NCBI GenBank assembly: GCA_023453655.1
Contig: JAEXTE010000099.1
Span: forward strand, 1-6,222
DNA length: 6,222 nucleotides
Direction: 5' to 3'
Origin: Pseudomonadota bacterium
GTDB lineage: Bacteria > Pseudomonadota > Gammaproteobacteria > Xanthomonadales > Xanthomonadaceae
Shown here piece by piece: positions 5,634 through 6,222 of this stretch. Under the pieces are notes generated by a model. The model was not told the origin of the DNA, made no database searches, and saw nothing but the letters and a program-made list of their open reading frames with translations. Numbering within the stretch: position 1 is the stretch's first letter; each line of letters starts with the position of its first letter. Made by a program: the position numbers and the translations under genes.

Positions 5634-5803
5634 AACCGACGTTGCCGCAGAAGCGAGTGAGTCAGCACACAGCGAAAACGAGCAGCAAAAAAACCACCTC
5701 CGCCCCGAACTTCTACAAGGTGGATGCCGGCACCGTCTCCGCTGCGAAAACCAGACCATCTGTTTCAGGACACCTGCGCCGCTCCGGATCGCAGGTGTTT
5801 TCG
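5634..5803 (+). ncRNA. Candidate structured small RNA or attenuated leader (about 170 nt)
   Basis: The unit lies between the promoter at 5599-5627 and the terminator at 5770-5801. No stop codon exists in any forward frame from 5661 to 5877, so a normal small protein cannot end within it. Predicted elements are a run of seven A (5687-5693) and a stem CCACCT (5694-5699) with AGGTGG (5718-5723). A CACCTCC motif (5695-5701) is identical to the 16S anti-Shine-Dalgarno core. The 3' part can fold as a three-way junction: CGAAAAC (5745-5751) with GTTTTCG (5797-5803), CAGA/TCTG inside, and the terminator stem. It does not match tmRNA, 6S, SRP or RNase P RNA as far as their conserved parts can be judged by eye. 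It could instead be the regulated leader of the histone-like gene downstream. Confidence 0.45.
5770..5801 (+). terminator. Rho-independent terminator
   Basis: ACACCTGCG (5770-5778) pairs perfectly with CGCAGGTGT (5790-5798) around an 11-nt loop, and TTT follows immediately. It is oriented for the plus strand only, since the opposite strand lacks a U-tract. It ends the candidate small RNA and lies 159 nt before the histone-like gene. Confidence 0.8.
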
Positions 5804-5907
5804 TGTTGTCGGGACCGCGTTCCCCCGAGCGTGTTGTCCCTGCCGTATCCGTTCCGGTGCGCCTGGCGCGCCGGCGGTAGTGCACGGGTCCGATACCCGC
5901 GCGCTGC

Positions 5908-5938
5908 TTGACCCCTGGGCAGTCGTACTGCAAGTCAA
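5908..5938. promoter_or_regulatory. Nested inverted repeat upstream of the histone-like gene
   Basis: TTGAC (5908-5912) is complementary to GTCAA (5934-5938), and inside it GCAGT (5919-5923) is complementary to ACTGC (5927-5931) around CGT. The structure ends 6 nt before the GAGGAG ribosome binding site. It may be an operator or a 5'-leader hairpin. TTGACC at 5908-5913 also resembles a -35 box, but no good -10 follows at the right distance. Confidence 0.4.
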
Positions 5939-5959
5939 ACTGACGAGGAGAGCCATCCC

Positions 5960-6211
5960 ATGGCCGCGAAGAAAGCTGCAAAGAAGAAGGTCGCCAAGAA
6001 AGCGACCAAGAAGGCACCTGCCAAGAAGACCGCCAAGGTCGCGAAGAAGAAGGTAGCCAAGAAGGCCGCCAAGAAGACGGCGAAGAAGGCCGCCACCAAG
6101 AAGGTCGCCAAGAAGAAGGTAGCCAAGAAGGCCACCAAGAAGCCGGCGAAGAAGGCCGCCAAGAAGCCCGCCAAGAAGGCTGCCAAGAAGACCACCAAGA
6201 AGGCCGCCTAG
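5960..6211 (+). CDS. Histone H1-like Lys/Ala-rich nucleoid protein
   Basis: This 83-residue protein is built almost only from Lys-Lys-x-Ala units: 40 Lys, 27 Ala, 7 Thr, 5 Val, 3 Pro and the initiator Met, with no acidic or aromatic residue. This composition is that of bacterial histone H1-like proteins and of the tails of AlgP-type regulators. Such tails bind DNA, and sometimes RNA, by charge and compact the nucleoid. KKKVAKKA recurs at residues 8, 29 and 51, giving three modules of about 21-22 residues. GAGGAGAG at 5945-5952 is a clear ribosome binding site for ATG 5960. TAG ends the frame at 6209-6211, but lysine codons continue directly after it. It has no globular domain, so whether it acts alone or with a partner such as HU is unknown. 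Confidence 0.85.
   Translation: MAAKKAAKKKVAKKATKKAPAKKTAKVAKKKVAKKAAKKTAKKAATKKVAKKKVAKKATKKPAKKAAKKPAKKAAKKTTKKAA
6044..6133 (+). repeat. 24-nt exact direct repeat within the histone-like gene
   Basis: The 24 nt at 6044-6067, encoding KKKVAKKA, recur without change at 6110-6133, 66 nt (22 codons) downstream. A third, diverged copy of the same peptide occurs at residues 8-15. Such in-frame repeats can change copy number by slippage or recombination without breaking the frame. Confidence 0.85.
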
Positions 6212-6222
6212 AAGAAGGACGC

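Noticed and set aside
5599..5803. Known RNAs (tmRNA, 6S RNA, SRP RNA, RNase P RNA) for the promoter-terminator unit
   Set aside because: The conserved cores and end sequences of these RNAs were not seen.
6044..6133. CRISPR array or tandem insertion in the repeats near the end
   Set aside because: The repeats are in-frame codons of a Lys/Ala-rich protein without unique spacers.
5935..6198. Minus-strand frame encoding a Phe/Ala/Leu-rich peptide that looks like a membrane protein
   Set aside because: It is the reverse complement of the AAG-GCC repeats of the histone-like gene, where AAG reads as Leu or Phe codons. It is an artefact of the Lys-rich sequence.

Overview
The window looks like a piece of a high-GC gammaproteobacterial chromosome, most likely from the Xanthomonadaceae/Lysobacteraceae (a Lysobacter- or Luteimonas-type genome). 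The grounds are very strong G/C preference at third codon positions, an ECF sigma factor with an SFSKSQLARG-type region 4, adjacent gcvT and gcvH without gcvP, and a Lys/Ala-only histone-H1-like protein. The family placement is inference; no database search was possible.

Left part (1-903): an ECF-type RNA polymerase sigma factor on the minus strand (748-155) overlaps by 8 nt a second minus-strand gene. Only the first 54 codons of that gene lie in the window, and it is probably a sigma-associated or anti-sigma protein. A 155-nt divergent spacer separates the sigma gene from the plus-strand genes.

Middle (904-4622): a qmcA-type SPFH/paraslipin gene and an NfeD/YbbJ partner form a tight membrane-protein operon with a 3-nt gap. 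Next come a His-tailed cation diffusion facilitator that lacks a visible ribosome binding site, and gcvT, with an extended -10 promoter directly upstream. gcvH follows after 90 nt that hold a hairpin and its own -10-like box. GcvT (aminomethyltransferase) and GcvH (lipoyl carrier, Lys65) are two of the four parts of the glycine cleavage system; the P-protein and L-protein must be encoded elsewhere.

Right part (5109-5959): about 850 nt without a convincing gene. The first 490 nt are packed with perfect or near-perfect inverted repeats. A consensus-like promoter (TTGACA, 17 nt, TAGGTT) at 5599-5627 follows, and 140 nt further on a strong intrinsic terminator (9-bp stem plus U-tract) at 5770-5801. 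No stop codon occurs in any forward frame between 5661 and 5877, so this unit most simply encodes a structured small RNA of about 170 nt, or an attenuated leader of the downstream gene. The RNA carries a CACCTCC motif identical to the core of the 16S anti-Shine-Dalgarno sequence. The window closes with an 83-residue protein, 48% lysine, that resembles the tails of histone H1-like nucleoid proteins. The 5109-5959 region is the best candidate here for something undescribed.
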